DNA of 64,000 nucleotides from Lactarius indigo (lineage: Eukaryota > Basidiomycota > Agaricomycetes > Russulales > Russulaceae), in contig JAFKAC010000005.1 in assembly GCA_025766275.1 (NCBI GenBank), positions 558,001 to 622,000 on the forward strand, given 5' to 3'. The position numbers and the translations under genes were made by a program. Positions 1 through 11,059 of this stretch are shown here, piece after piece; within the stretch, counting starts at the first letter, position 1, and the number at the start of each line of letters is the position of its first letter. Under the pieces are notes generated by a model. It searched no databases and was not told the DNA's origin. It saw only the letters and a list, made by a program, of their open reading frames with translations.

Positions 1-248
1 GAAGAACTTGGATGGCGTATAGGGATCCAGGGGAGGTAGGGAAATGCACGATGATACGGCTGTGGGTAAAGAATCCACTTGTGAGGTCCCCAGAAGCTGT
101 CCACGCTGACGATTGGTTTGGACCGGGGAGGGGGGGTGGGAAGAGCGTCGACATTGGCACCTAGTATTACGAATCCAGGTCGCCACTCGTCGGCAGAGGC
201 CCAGCAGGCATATATAAGATGTGGAGGAGGGGGGATAGGTTTATTCAT

Positions 249-617
249 CTAAGAATCAATTAGAATCAGTGCACAAAAAAGGGGGATAGCGAACAGGATA
301 CCGACGGAAAGACACAAAAGAGTAACCAGGAAGACAAGTACTTCGGCCTTGAGACGTATCGACTCTGGGATGGAAACAGGGGCAACGGCAAACCACACAA
401 TACAGCTAGAAAACGCTTCGAAGCTGTTCGAGATGGAATGTGTGCAGAGGAGGTGGAAGATCGGCAACAGCGGATCGAAAATGAGACGGAAACAGACCAA
501 TGAGCCCAAGACGGTCAGACATTCCCAATCACGTGTGTTTTCCACATCCAACTTCCTTTTGTATCCCAACCTACGCACCGACTGGGGACACGTGTCTTCG
601 GCGTTTCCTGGCGTCAT
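249..617 (-). CDS. possible small multi-spanning membrane protein
   Basis: A 122-codon ORF starting at an ATG at 617. After a hydrophilic N-terminus of about 30 residues it carries three hydrophobic stretches, around residues 32-58, 68-85 and 90-121, ending a few residues after the last one. This would suit a small integral membrane protein or the last exon of a larger one. I do not recognise a family. The overlapping plus-strand frame at 349-690 is also open, but its composition is less protein-like and it lacks an ATG start. No intron signals were resolved. Chance ORF remains quite possible. Confidence 0.3.
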   Translation of the reverse strand: MTPGNAEDTCPQSVRRLGYKRKLDVENTRDWECLTVLGSLVCFRLIFDPLLPIFHLLCTHSISNSFEAFSSCIVWFAVAPVSIPESIRLKAEVLVFLVTLLCLSVGILFAIPLFCALILIDS

Positions 618-3600
618 CTCTTTCGTCTTGGTTTCTGTATTTTTTAATCGTAGATGTGTGAGTCTGGGAATATATTATTTAGTTATTTGAGACCCTCAAG
701 CACTGAAGCCCAATCTCATTACAATGACTGGGCTCTATCTCAAAGTATAATAAAGACTGCCTGTTCTTAAATCCTTCAGTAAGCTGTCAAACTTATTTCG
801 GGGTTTTCGGGGGGTTCCGGATTCGGAAATGCAGGGACCGGGGAACTGATCTAAATAAATTTAATTTGTGCCAAAATCCAGGCAAAAACCCTACTACTAG
901 TGGACTTTGTGCACAGTACAGATGCGCCCTGAACTCATTACCGTCCTTTGTCACCTCTCTGAACACGGGTACTCAACTAGAACGCGAGGCCATTGAATTA
1001 TGCGTTGATACCCTAAACCTTTACTAATCGCTAGGAGTCATGTGCAGTGTTTGGGGGGTGTGAAGCGTTGCAGTGTCACGCAGGCCTCCGTGGAGCGCGA
1101 GCTGTGGTATATAGGTCCGCAGCGATCGTGGACGTGTCGGTGTCAAAAAGATAAGGCGGCGCGCAACTGCGGCAGGGTTGAGAGAGGCTACACAGAACCT
1201 GAAGGTCGGATGATCACAAGTGATCGCAAACGGTCGCGCACGCTTCTGCATGGCGCGAAACTTTGCAAAGGTGGCTACCTTGGTTAGTAACGCGTTGGGT
1301 TCGAGTCGCTAAGCCGCGCGCGAGTGCGGCATGAATGAGGAACGCGATGAATGAGCCACACATTGTCTACTTATGAGCTCAACTCTGTCAACTTTGCTGC
1401 TCAAGACAGTATCTCAGTTCCAGAAACCTTGATCTGAAGTCCGAAATCTGAAGGGGAAAGTCTACTATTCTCTTTTTCTGGTTAGATTACATGAGCCATA
1501 GGGTATATGGGCTAAGGAAAGAGGGTGCATTAGGTAACCAGGGGACCAAGGGGAATGGTGAACGTGTAGGGAAAATGTCCGGAACAAGTGGGAGGCCAAG
1601 TGCGCACAGAGAGCGGGAATGCGGCGCTTAGAAAGAGTTCGAAAGCGCGGGAGAGCATGGGCAAGCGCGGACAAGCAGAGGGCATTACAGAGTGTGAAAG
1701 TCGCAGTTTCAGGGCTTAGGGAGAGCGCAGTTGTATTATCTCCTCCCCACTGAAATACTAACTGTCCTCAGCTATCTGCGTGCACCGCAATCGCTCATAT
1801 GTGGTGCATGGGCCGATTGTGGGTGTCTTAAACATGTGGTATGTGAGTCGCCGAGTCAGGCATGATGCGATTGTGGCCCCTTCTTCAACGCGCATCTTGG
1901 TCTTGCGTGTACAGTGGGCAATGTCATCGCACGTTTGCTGCATGTGGTTCTGCGGTCTTCTGGATCGCTCTTGCAGCTGCTGAGGGTCGCAGTCATACTT
2001 CTAACCAAAAGTGGCAGTCCGTGGCTTAGTGGTTTAGTGGCTATCACTAGGCGTTTCGCAGCGCAGTCTGCTAGAGGGTGACAATGTCAGTGTTAAAGCG
2101 CAGCAATAGCGCGTGTTGCTGCGCATGTGCATTGGGTGCCTAAAATTCTCCTTGGACATCTACAGTCCTCACAGCGAGTCGTGGGAGTCCACGCGGGCGT
2201 GGCTAAGTCGCTACACCTTGTGCACTTGAAACTATCTTGCGCGGTAGTACCAATGTCTTGGGCCGAGTCATGTTCGCTGGGCACACTGTCACGAGAGTTG
2301 TAAACGTGTGTGCTGGTACGTGGTGTCATCCTTGATGCCTAGCAGAGTTGCCGAAGGCTGGGCGATTGTGGCACTGTTGCTGGTACACTAGCCTGAGCGT
2401 GCTTGAGGTACATCGCTAAATCGCTAATTCTTCTCCCAATGTGAAGTCGCACTGCTGTGCACACGTTTGCGAGATTTGAAAACACTGTTCTCGATGTCCA
2501 GAACCATTGTGCGAGCTGTGAAGGTCCGCGGTGTTGGTGCTGTCGCTGCTGTACACGGACTTGCGATCGTCCTTGGTGCATGTCGCTGCTGTTTTGCGGG
2601 TGTCACGTGTGTCACCGCGCATTTTGTATACGTACTGCGAGCGTCATATGCTGTCACCAAGTTTTAGATGCACCGTGGGCATCCGCGCGCATGTGGCGCT
2701 TCACTACCATGCATGTACTTTAGAATGTCTTGATACATGCTGATTTTGGCCAAGTCAATCTGAATGTATCGCGCACGTCTCCAGGGGTATCGTAAATGCT
2801 GTCGCGTGTTCTGGTAGCGGTGTCCGATCTTGGAGTTCGCTGTGGACATGCACGCGCAAGTGGCACTGCTGCTGAACCTCGTGTTTGAGTTCCTCTTTGC
2901 GCCGGGAGTCGCTCTTGGAAGAACCCCGTCGCACTTATCTGTGCACGCTGCCACGGGACCTGTAGTCGCTACTGTCAACGTGCAAGGTCAATCATGGCCT
3001 GTGAACAACATATGAGCTAGCGCATGACCGTGGCGCACTCACGGTTGGGTTTGTATTTGAGGCCTCTTGTTAAACGTCGCTTCTCACGAATTTGGGTTGT
3101 GTATTGTGCTGCAGACCTTGTAAGTGCGCTCAGTGGCTCAGAATGTCATCGCAAGGGTGTATGCGTGATGTGGGAGCCCACGTGGATGTGGCTCGCTTGC
3201 TAATGCCTCTGCGCATGCGCTCAGCTGTTGGGCTTATGTGCGTGTCGCTCTTCATACCTGATGCTGGTTGTGATGGATTGCTGTCTTGCGGTCGGTGAGG
3301 GTAGGAAAGGCTTGGTGCAGTAGGGATGCCAGAAAAGCGAAGCTCTATGACTGGAGGTTGGATGAACATCACACGTATAGAGGGATAAGTGGGGACAGCG
3401 CACGTGGTTCTATACCCTGCTTTTTTATCGCATCGCCAAGGGCCATCGAGGTGGACGTCACGAGGTGCCGACGCTTCCAACTTTTAGCTTTACTCTGCGG
3501 CTTGTGCCAGATATCTAGCTTGATCTGCATTTGGTTGTGCGCGTGATGACTGCAGGACATCAGGTCACCAACCAGGAACCCGAAATTAGAACATACAGAA

Positions 3601-4423
3601 GCATTATTTCTCTCTGATTCGGGTTCTGGCCGTCGATGCCAAGCATGACTTCATCCCTATGCTGACCGTCAACCTCCAAGGTGGTAATGGGCCGCCAGGA
3701 CTTCTCTAGGCACAGCATGCCCATGTTCTGGGACTGGAGGACTAATCGTAAAGGTAAGACATAGAAATGGGATGTACGCAGAGAAAACGATACCAGTGAA
3801 CTGCCATGGCCTGAACGAGAGAAGTAGTAAATAACCAGGGAACAGTGGAAGAATAGCTACTCGTTGGTGTCAAAGTATTGGTCAAATGAGTCAACTCGAA
3901 TCAAGGAACGCATATCTTGACGAGTGATGTTGTCAGGAACAGGGTGGGCTCAGTAAGTTAGAAGAACATGGTTGCAGAGTGTAACAAGACGAGAAGTTAC
4001 AATAAAAAAGGAAGGTGAGTGTAGGAAAAAAACACATGAAGTGCGACCATAGTCGCGCATCGACAAGGGAAGGAGTCTAGAGCACGACGTGCTCCACTCA
4101 GTCACAGTAGATTGGCTCCGAGTCAAGAACTCAGAAAAGCTCGAGTGACTCCGTCTGTGGCAAAAAGAGGTCGTGTGAGAACAGAAGTGGGCAGCCTAGA
4201 GGGCAGTTGATTAAAACGATCAAAGTTATGGTAGATTGCAAAAGCCTAGTCAGATGCTAGATTTACATACACGACAGAGTCTATCCAGCCAACATAATCA
4301 CGCCCATGGTCATCACCCTTGCACCGATTGTTCTCGAATCTCCTTCTCCTTCCTCATCTTTGTGGTAACGGTCGACGCATGAGTAACCCAACTTGGTTCT
4401 CCATTAGCACGGACGGCAAGAAC
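618..4423. other. gene-poor stretch with G/T-rich low-complexity tract
   Basis: No convincing gene was found over 3.8 kb. From about 1760 to 3550 the plus strand is rich in GTCGC, TGCGCA and GTGT-type words (for example GTCGCTGCTGT at about 2543 and 2580), giving many short overlapping ORFs in several frames with poor protein composition. It looks like decayed low-complexity or satellite-like DNA. 3550-4423 is A/G-rich with scattered stops in all frames. No transposon termini were recognised. Confidence 0.5.
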
Positions 4424-5429
4424 TCAATCATGGTTCAAAGGATACTCCGCCCCCGATTGAACATGCTCCCAGCGATTAGTAAAAATCCAGTATTGGAAGA
4501 CATCCCTAGAAGCATCAAGGTGAACATAAAGATGTCCAGTCTTGACTTGGGGGACAGTGGGTGGTGTTAGAATACTCAAATTTGACCTGCTAAAGTACCA
4601 GATTGTGTAGCCACTTCCAGATTGAGAAGAGAAAGGTCGCTGGCGCATCTGATAAGAGGTGTCGGTGTTCGTGTGTATGAGCTCAGACTCGGGTTCAGGT
4701 AGAATAGCTTGTGACGGCAATGTCGATACGGGTGCACTTATACATAGGCAAAAACTGAGAATCAAACACCGGAATGAGTGCCGCGTAAACATACCCCTGC
4801 AACTGCACTCTGGCGGCCAGCTTTGCAATGCTAAGAAGACCAGGAATTATATTTTGCTTGGCTTGTGGGGATATAGCCAACGAGTCAAGCTGAGTGTTCA
4901 AAATCTGATTAAGCTCCTCCTCGCCGAAATCACTTGCCATCAGACTGGTCATGGCACGGGCAACAAGGGGCGTAGAGGGAGAGGAGGTGTGTGGGTGGAG
5001 GAAAGCCAAGATCGACTGAGTCATCATATGCGCGGTATCAGTATCAGGGGTATTTCCACTGGATACGTGTCAGATGAACCAACACCGCAGAAAAAAGGGA
5101 GGACAACCTGGTTGCCGGGGCCATCATGCAAGGAGCAACTTGGTGAACAGACCGGCTAACAATGACCCGGTTCAGCATACCTGAGAGCACAGAGTAAAGC
5201 GCACGCGACTCACTCCATTACTTTCGCCAAGTTCGATAGCCGGCCATCGGGCTCCAAATAATAACGCCTCATTGGAAACCTCTGTTGGAGGACAGTCTAG
5301 TCGGTGTGGAATGAGGTGAGTACCAACGTCAAGATAATGAAAGATAACCTTCGCAGCATTCGGGGCCATGTCACTGCCATCTAGCTGAACTGAGAGGCAT
5401 TCGTCGTCGTCGCTACCTGAAGGATCCAT
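4424..5429 (-). CDS. multi-exon protein of unknown function
   Basis: Three collinear coding blocks lie on the minus strand. The start is placed at the ATG at 5429 (MDPSGSDDDECLS...). This block ends near 5214 at a good donor, GTGAGT. A middle block runs about 5010-4795. The last block is 4754-4424 and ends with TGA. The intron between the last two (4755-4794, GTATGT...CTCAG, 40 bp) joins them in frame. The junction between the first and middle blocks is not resolved: an acceptor at CTCAG just before about 5010 would keep frame but imply a long intron. The C-terminal part is rich in aromatic residues (motif QMRQRPFSSQSGSG followed by YTIWYF) and resembles, from general memory only, expanded hypothetical proteins of mushroom genomes. 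No catalytic motif was recognised. It lies about 330 bp left of the first foldback element. Confidence 0.5.
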
Positions 5430-5755
5430 GGGAGCTTGCAAACTCAGGTATCTGGGTGGAAATTTAAGAAGATTACCGCAACCAGTCCACATGAACGTTT
5501 CAATTATTTGTACACGCGATCAGACAATGGGTGATGGTGAGTCAAGAGTAGCTCACCAATAACGTCAATGTTCGCAGCATCCCATCAGGGGGTTGTATTG
5601 TCGCCAGATTTTGGTCAAATTTCATTGCAAAGAAACAAGTGAATTAACGAATTCCATTACATGATGTACAAGGACAGGCATCAAGAGAGAGAATTCACTC
5701 TCTGGATCCAGGGAACAATGGTGATATCATCCAGACATCACCTGCACAGATATCA
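5430..5755. other. intergenic, no gene seen
   Basis: A 326-bp spacer between the unknown gene and the foldback element. It holds a weak inverted pair of GATATC and ACAATGG words at about 5713-5760, near the element terminus. Nothing else is recognisable. Confidence 0.5.
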
Positions 5756-6891
5756 GGGTCCATTGTAGTACAATTCTGGGCGGCTATCACGACATCGCAT
5801 CATTGTTGTCACCTGCTTCAAGATTGAGAGGTCAGGGTCCATTGTTATACTATTTTGGGTAAGCCTTACCGTGACGGGTGAGTCACGGCGCTAGTGACCA
5901 CGGTAGATATCGTCGGCAAAACTCGACTTGAGTCACAACTGTATGAATTGAACATGCACAGCCGCACATCGTTAGTGTTACTTCTCGGTCGGAGGTCAGA
6001 GTCCATTGTCATACTGTTTTGGGATGGGCTTACGTGACCACGAAAGACTCGAGTCACGAACGCACGACGTCGGCACTATTCGGTCGCATTGAGCACAAGG
6101 CACGTTCACCAAATCTATGGGGACTGACCTGCAGGTCGGGTGTACGTGAGGCGATTGCAGTTGCTAGGGTTTTGATGGCAATCCGAGCCAGGCGAAGCGC
6201 GCACTGCACCGAATGTCGGAAGTAGTCTTGAAAGCAAAGATCGTGCAAAATCGATCAAAAATATTGAACACGATTGAGTGGTCACTCGCATATGGAAATT
6301 CGGCGTTGCACTGCGCCGCCTCGGTTCCTGACATTCGTTAGAGCAAAGATTGTTGGAGACAAAGAAATGAACGTGACGCCTACGTGCTACGGGATCAGAG
6401 GCATCAAGACCGGCCAGGGCGCCATTGGCCCAGCAACACGCGGAGTGGTGTCAAAGCTTGCCTACGTGGCTCACCGACCGATAGAGCCCATTCATAAACG
6501 GCAGCAGGTTGGAGAAGCTCAATGGTCGCACCGCGGTGGCGGCGGAAGGGAAGGTACAGAGTAGCACGGGCCTCGGACCTAGAGACCTGTAGGTGCAATG
6601 AGGAGTTGCGTGGAAAGAGGAGAGGTCGCGTAGACGATGTCGAGAAAAATGAGACGGATACTCACCTGCTGACCTCCATAAACGGAGTGAGGCATGCCTG
6701 TGATGGTCCGCGACAGAGACCAGGCGAAAGGTGAGCGTCAAGTAACGAGCAACCTTCCACCAAAGCAACCAGACAGTGCGTCGAGGCCGCTGGTGATAGG
6801 CGCCGTACGAAGAGAGTGGTAAAGAAGATTGCGGACACCAAGAAAGGAAGGTCAGGGAAGCGCACACTCCCATTGAGGTAACCAGACGGTG
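5756..6891 (+). repeat. foldback element copy 1, left arm
   Basis: This arm matches the reverse complement of 7861-9005 almost base for base. Homology ends at GACGGTG, after which the left side continues TGTCAAGG and the right-arm complement continues CGGTAAAA, marking the inner boundary. Confidence 0.8.
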
Positions 6892-7860
6892 TGTCAAGGT
6901 CGCTCGCGAAGGCCGCCGGACCACCTCAAAATATGCTGCAACAGTCGTCTCCGTATGTTCAAGGATATGCACCCACCGTCACATGTACAATCCCCCGCCA
7001 TCGTCCTTGAGGTCACGCGGGAGGGGAGGGGTTGGGGTCACTAAGCCGAGATGTCAGAGGCAGTGTATAGAAAAGTAATGAGAGCATTCACCTGGACGTT
7101 ACCGGACAGAGGGCTAGACCTACAAATGTAGCGAAACTCCTTGCTCGCGCCTTACGACAAAGCATGCGTGAGAAAGGAAACAGTTAAATTTTGGGCGAAG
7201 GCATACCGACGGTTGGGGCCGCGAGCTGCAGTGACGGCGGAGGACCGAGAATTTCTTTCTGAGACTTCCTGAAGGGAGACGAATGCCTAGCAATAGAGGA
7301 GTCAGATACAGCAGCCATTAGCAAGAAAGTCGGGATAGAAGGAGGGACCCACCGAGCAACCGACGGCAAGTCAAGTCAGCCCGTGAGGGACAGCGTGCAG
7401 ATGTGGAAAGATGGGTCTTGAAGGTGGGAATGGGGGAGGACAGCAAATACCTCCGTCGTGTAAAGTTTTGGCAACCAGACGACCATTCAAAGCCAACCCA
7501 CAAGCAAGAAGTGTGTTGCAGATAGAGGAGCGCCCAAATCGGAACCAGGTTGAAAGGGGGGGGCATCAAATGCTCCCACCAAGGCAACCAGACAAAGAGT
7601 CAAGGTTACCCCGTGAGGGGCGGCGTGCAGGAAGAGGGGAGACATCGCGTTGGACACTGTGGATACCAAAGAAATAGGGAGGTGGGGAGGTAGAACATGG
7701 GAAAAAGGGTAGGGGGAAAGAATGACTTGTGGGTAACGTGCATGACACGTAGTGCGGTGGACTCGGCCTTTTTTCGGAAAAGGTAAGTCACGCTCACGTG
7801 ACCACGCTTCTTCAAGCTTCAAGCTTCCTTGATGTCCCCGGGCCTCGTATGTTTTTACCG

Positions 7861-9005
7861 CACCGTCTGGTTACCTCAATGGGAGTGTGCGCTTCCCTGA
7901 CCTTCCTTTCTTGGTGTCCGCAATCTTCTTTACCACTCTCTTCGTACGGCACCTATCACCAGCGGCCTTGACGCACTGTCTGGTTGCTTTGGTGGAAGGT
8001 TGCTCGTTACTTGACGCTCACCTTTCGCCTGGTCTCTGTCGCGGACCATCACAGGCATGCCTCACTCCGTTTATGGAGGTCAGCAGGTGAGTATCCGTCT
8101 CATTTTTCTCGACGTCGTCTACGTGACCTCTCCTCTTTCCATGCAACTCCTCATTGCACCTACAGGTCTCTAGGTCCGAGGCCAGTGCTACTCTGTACCT
8201 TCCCTTCCGCCGCCACCGCAGTGCGACCATTGAGCTTCTCCGACCTGCTGCCGTTTATGAATGGGCTCTATCGGTCGGTGAGCCACGTAGGCAAGCTTTG
8301 ACACCACTCCGCGTGTTGCTGGGCCAATGGCGCCCTGGCCGGTCTTGATGCCTCTGATCCCGTAGCACGTAGGCGTCATGTTCATTTCTTTGTCTCCAAC
8401 AATCTTTGCTCTAACGAATGTCAGGAACCGAGGTGGCGCAGTGCAACGCCGAATTTCCATACACGAGTGACCACTCAATCGTGTTCGATATTTTTGATCG
8501 AGTTTGCACGATCTTTGCTTTCAAGACTACTTCTGACATTCGGTGCAGTGTGCGCTTCGCCTGGCTCGGATTGCCATCAAAACCCTAGCAACTGCAATCG
8601 CCTCACGTACACCCGACCTGCAGGTCAGTCCCCGTAGATTTGGTGAACATGCCTTGTGCTCAATGCGACCGAATAGTGCCGACGTCGTGCGTTCGTGACT
8701 CGAGTCTTTCGTGGTCACGTAAGCCCATCCCAAAACAGTATGACAATGGACTCTGACCTCCGACCGAGAAGTAACACTAACGATGTGCGGCTGTGCATGT
8801 TCAATTCATACAGTTGTGACTCAAGTCGAGTTTTGCCGACGATATCTACTGTGGTCACTAGCGCCACGACTCACCCGTCACGGTAAGGCTTACCCAAAAT
8901 AGTATAACAATGGACCCTGACCTCTCGATCTTGAAGCAGGTGACAACGATGACGCGATGTCGTGATAGCCGCCCAGAACTGGACTATTGCTGTGCAGCAC
9001 AATGG
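7861..9005 (-). repeat. foldback element copy 1, right arm
   Basis: Inverted partner of the left arm. Differences seen by eye are a handful of transitions and a short insertion at the outer end. It begins CACCGTCTGG and ends ACAATGG. Confidence 0.8.
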
Positions 9006-9179
9006 CCATTAGCTCATTCCGAAATAGGCAACTTTGAATGCCAGGAGCGCCGGGTGTAATCTTGAATCCTTTTTGTCTGATGTGAGTGACTCCGTATCAC
9101 GAAGGTCTTTGTTGGACATTCAGCCAACCACTATTTTGTGATTTCATTTCCAAGTATTACGCACTTCGTACATTTTAAA

Positions 9180-9933
9180 ATGTACGCGTCAGGCTTGGCA
9201 GACGCGGCATTTAAGGCGCATGCGGGCACGTTTTGGGTACGCAGGAGCGTTCACCTTCTGCCTTCGCCTTCCCTTCGCCTCTATCTGTTTGCTCACCTAC
9301 ATAGGCAATGGTCATCCACCGTCGCACACCGCCTAACGTCCCTGCAAGTATTTACTGTTTTCATCTCTGCAAGTAACCAGTTTTCATTTTTGATACTTCA
9401 GACCAGACCTTCTGCGGTATCTGGTTATTTGTGGTCAAGATGGCCTCGCCGGCGTATTACTTCCACCTTTGATGCAGTCCTCCCTCTTCACAGGGATGTG
9501 ACAGATCCCCCTTACATTGATATCGAAGCCGCATTTTTCTTACCAAAGGCTTTCCCGCCTGAAGTATTTGATACGCTCATCCATGTTGCTGGCCACAAGA
9601 TTTTAATTACTGGCTACCTTGACAATCGCCTTGGTCCAAACCCAAACCTACAGCATGACTTTCCTCTCATTCCCTGGAAAGGGGAAATAGCTGTTTTGTT
9701 CATTGGGAAAAGGAGGCCTTATATTTCTTGTGCGCCACCCAAGTCTTTGATTCGTTTTGCCATTGTTCAGTGAGTTTTTATTTTATATTCTCATTGTCTG
9801 TCCATTTCTAACTTCGTTCAGATACATGCAGGCTTGCATCGCTCATGTGGAGATTGGATCCCCATTTCCGTCATATATGAAGAGGTTTGTCCCACTCTCA
9901 TGCATTGGAACAATCCATCATCATTTCCCCTAG
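9180..9933 (+). CDS. 233-aa protein of unknown function, two exons
   Basis: Exon 1 is 9180-9769 and exon 2 is 9822-9933, separated by a 52-bp intron (GTGAGT...TTCAG) that joins in frame; the stop is TAG at 9931. The start is the first in-frame ATG, but the first 90 or so residues look less protein-like than the rest, so upstream exons or a later start are possible. The strongest coding character is residues 95-233 (acidic DPPYIDIEA, then FLPKAFPPEVFDTLIH and DFPLIPWKGEIAVLFIGK). I do not recognise the family. It begins 175 bp after the foldback element, which may have displaced its original 5' end. Confidence 0.5.
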
Positions 9934-11059
9934 CATTTGGCCAGGCCTAGGTGTTAGTAGCCGAGGTGTAAGCGCCCTTGCAATCCATTGAAGCTGTGTT
10001 GGGACGTAGATATGTAATTGTTCTATTATGGAAATCATGCGTATCCTGTCGAAGTCGAGTTGAGAGTTGACCTGGCCTTCGAAGGTGAGCCATGGTTATG
10101 TTCAAAATTGAGGCCAGTATGCACACGGCAGTCAGGCGGTGCAAAACGTTTAAACGAGCGGTTAAAATAATTACAGTAACGAACGCACTTTCAAAATGAA
10201 CAGGTGCATATGATGTTGTAAGGGCAGCTTGGCCCTTGGCCCCGAAATTAGACGCTTTCGTTCATCTCAGCCACTTCCTGCCTCATCGAAACCCCGTCTT
10301 TCACGCCATCGTCGAACGCCTCTTGATTGTCCACACCTTACCTGTGTTGGGATAACTGCGATGCCGACGGCCTCAAGTATACCATGCCTTCATTCTCCGT
10401 CTCGTTCCCATCGCATCACCTATCTCATCACCTCGTTTTCTTGTTGGATCTTTCTAGTTCGCACTCTTTGTCTCGGGCATTAGACGCGCCCATCTTTCCT
10501 TTCTAACGTTTGGATTGTACTATTGGTGTGCGTCGTCGTTATCATCGGCGCTGTTCCCCGGCCATGCACCTCTGCTTAATGACTCCCCCACTTTCACCTA
10601 CCATCGTGTTTCCCATCTCGTGTTTACCTCATGTTTCTGTTTCATTGACACCCTCTCTAGTAACTATATCTTTCCATTTACTTTTCCCCACCTGGACTTT
10701 TATCCCTCACAACTTTCGACCTAAACATTTCGATTCCCATTTGCCTTAGGTACTGATTGTTTTGTATAAAGGCTCTCGGGGTCACGCGTTGAATGTACCA
10801 GTCGATTGCCCCCGTACTCAACCTCGTCCTCTTGTGATTTGACAACTTTTTGGATCAGGTCTCAAGTCGAAGACATCCGACTTGTCGCCTTCTTCGGCCC
10901 GAAGAAGGCGATGCACTCAACCCCTGAAGGCCTGAACCTCTTCTCCACCCTCTGCCTCCGTTTACTCACACGCGTAACATACCAAAGCAAAGCAAAGCAA
11001 CGAGCACCGTCCAATTTAAGTTCAAAGTCTGCTCACTCCACTGGCAGAAACAAAAGCTA
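9934..11059. other. no confirmed gene; C/T-rich with exon-like fragments
   Basis: The stretch 10230-10745 is C/T-rich on the plus strand. Around 10235-10500 two successive frames each look weakly protein-like (LDAFVHLSHFLPH..., then DADGLKYTMPSFS...), which could be exons of a decayed gene. No consistent set of splice sites was found. 10745-11059 holds nothing recognisable beyond the 3' side of the minus-strand kinase gene. Confidence 0.4.

Larger units (their letters stand above)
5756..9005. mobile_element. foldback (palindromic) element, copy 1, complete
   Basis: Two inverted arms, 5756-6891 and 7861-9005, are nearly identical when one is reverse-complemented; they flank a unique 969-bp spacer. 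The outermost shared word is CCATTGT / ACAATGG; the right end has an extra 13 bp containing GCTGCACAGC just inside it. Each arm starts with three tandem partial copies of a terminal-like module, consensus GTCCATTGTNNTACTNTTTTGGG, at about 5757, 5834 and 6000. The word GCAACCAGAC recurs through arm and spacer (6765, 7471, 7584; the variant GTAACCAGAC at 6878; reverse in the right arm at 7865 and 7978). No transposase was found, and the open frames shared by copies are explained by DNA homology. A target-site duplication was not identified. It is probably a non-autonomous DNA transposon or a fusion of two inverted copies. Confidence 0.75.

Noticed and set aside
1285..1320. tRNA-like T-loop word GGTTCGAGTC
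   Set aside because: The bases on either side cannot form a T stem and no acceptor or anticodon stem fits upstream.
6019..8886. ORFs repeated in all foldback copies (for example the 68-aa frame at 6019, 8527 and 18929)
   Set aside because: They recur because the DNA is repeated; substitutions between copies are not biased to third positions and many frames are preserved equally.
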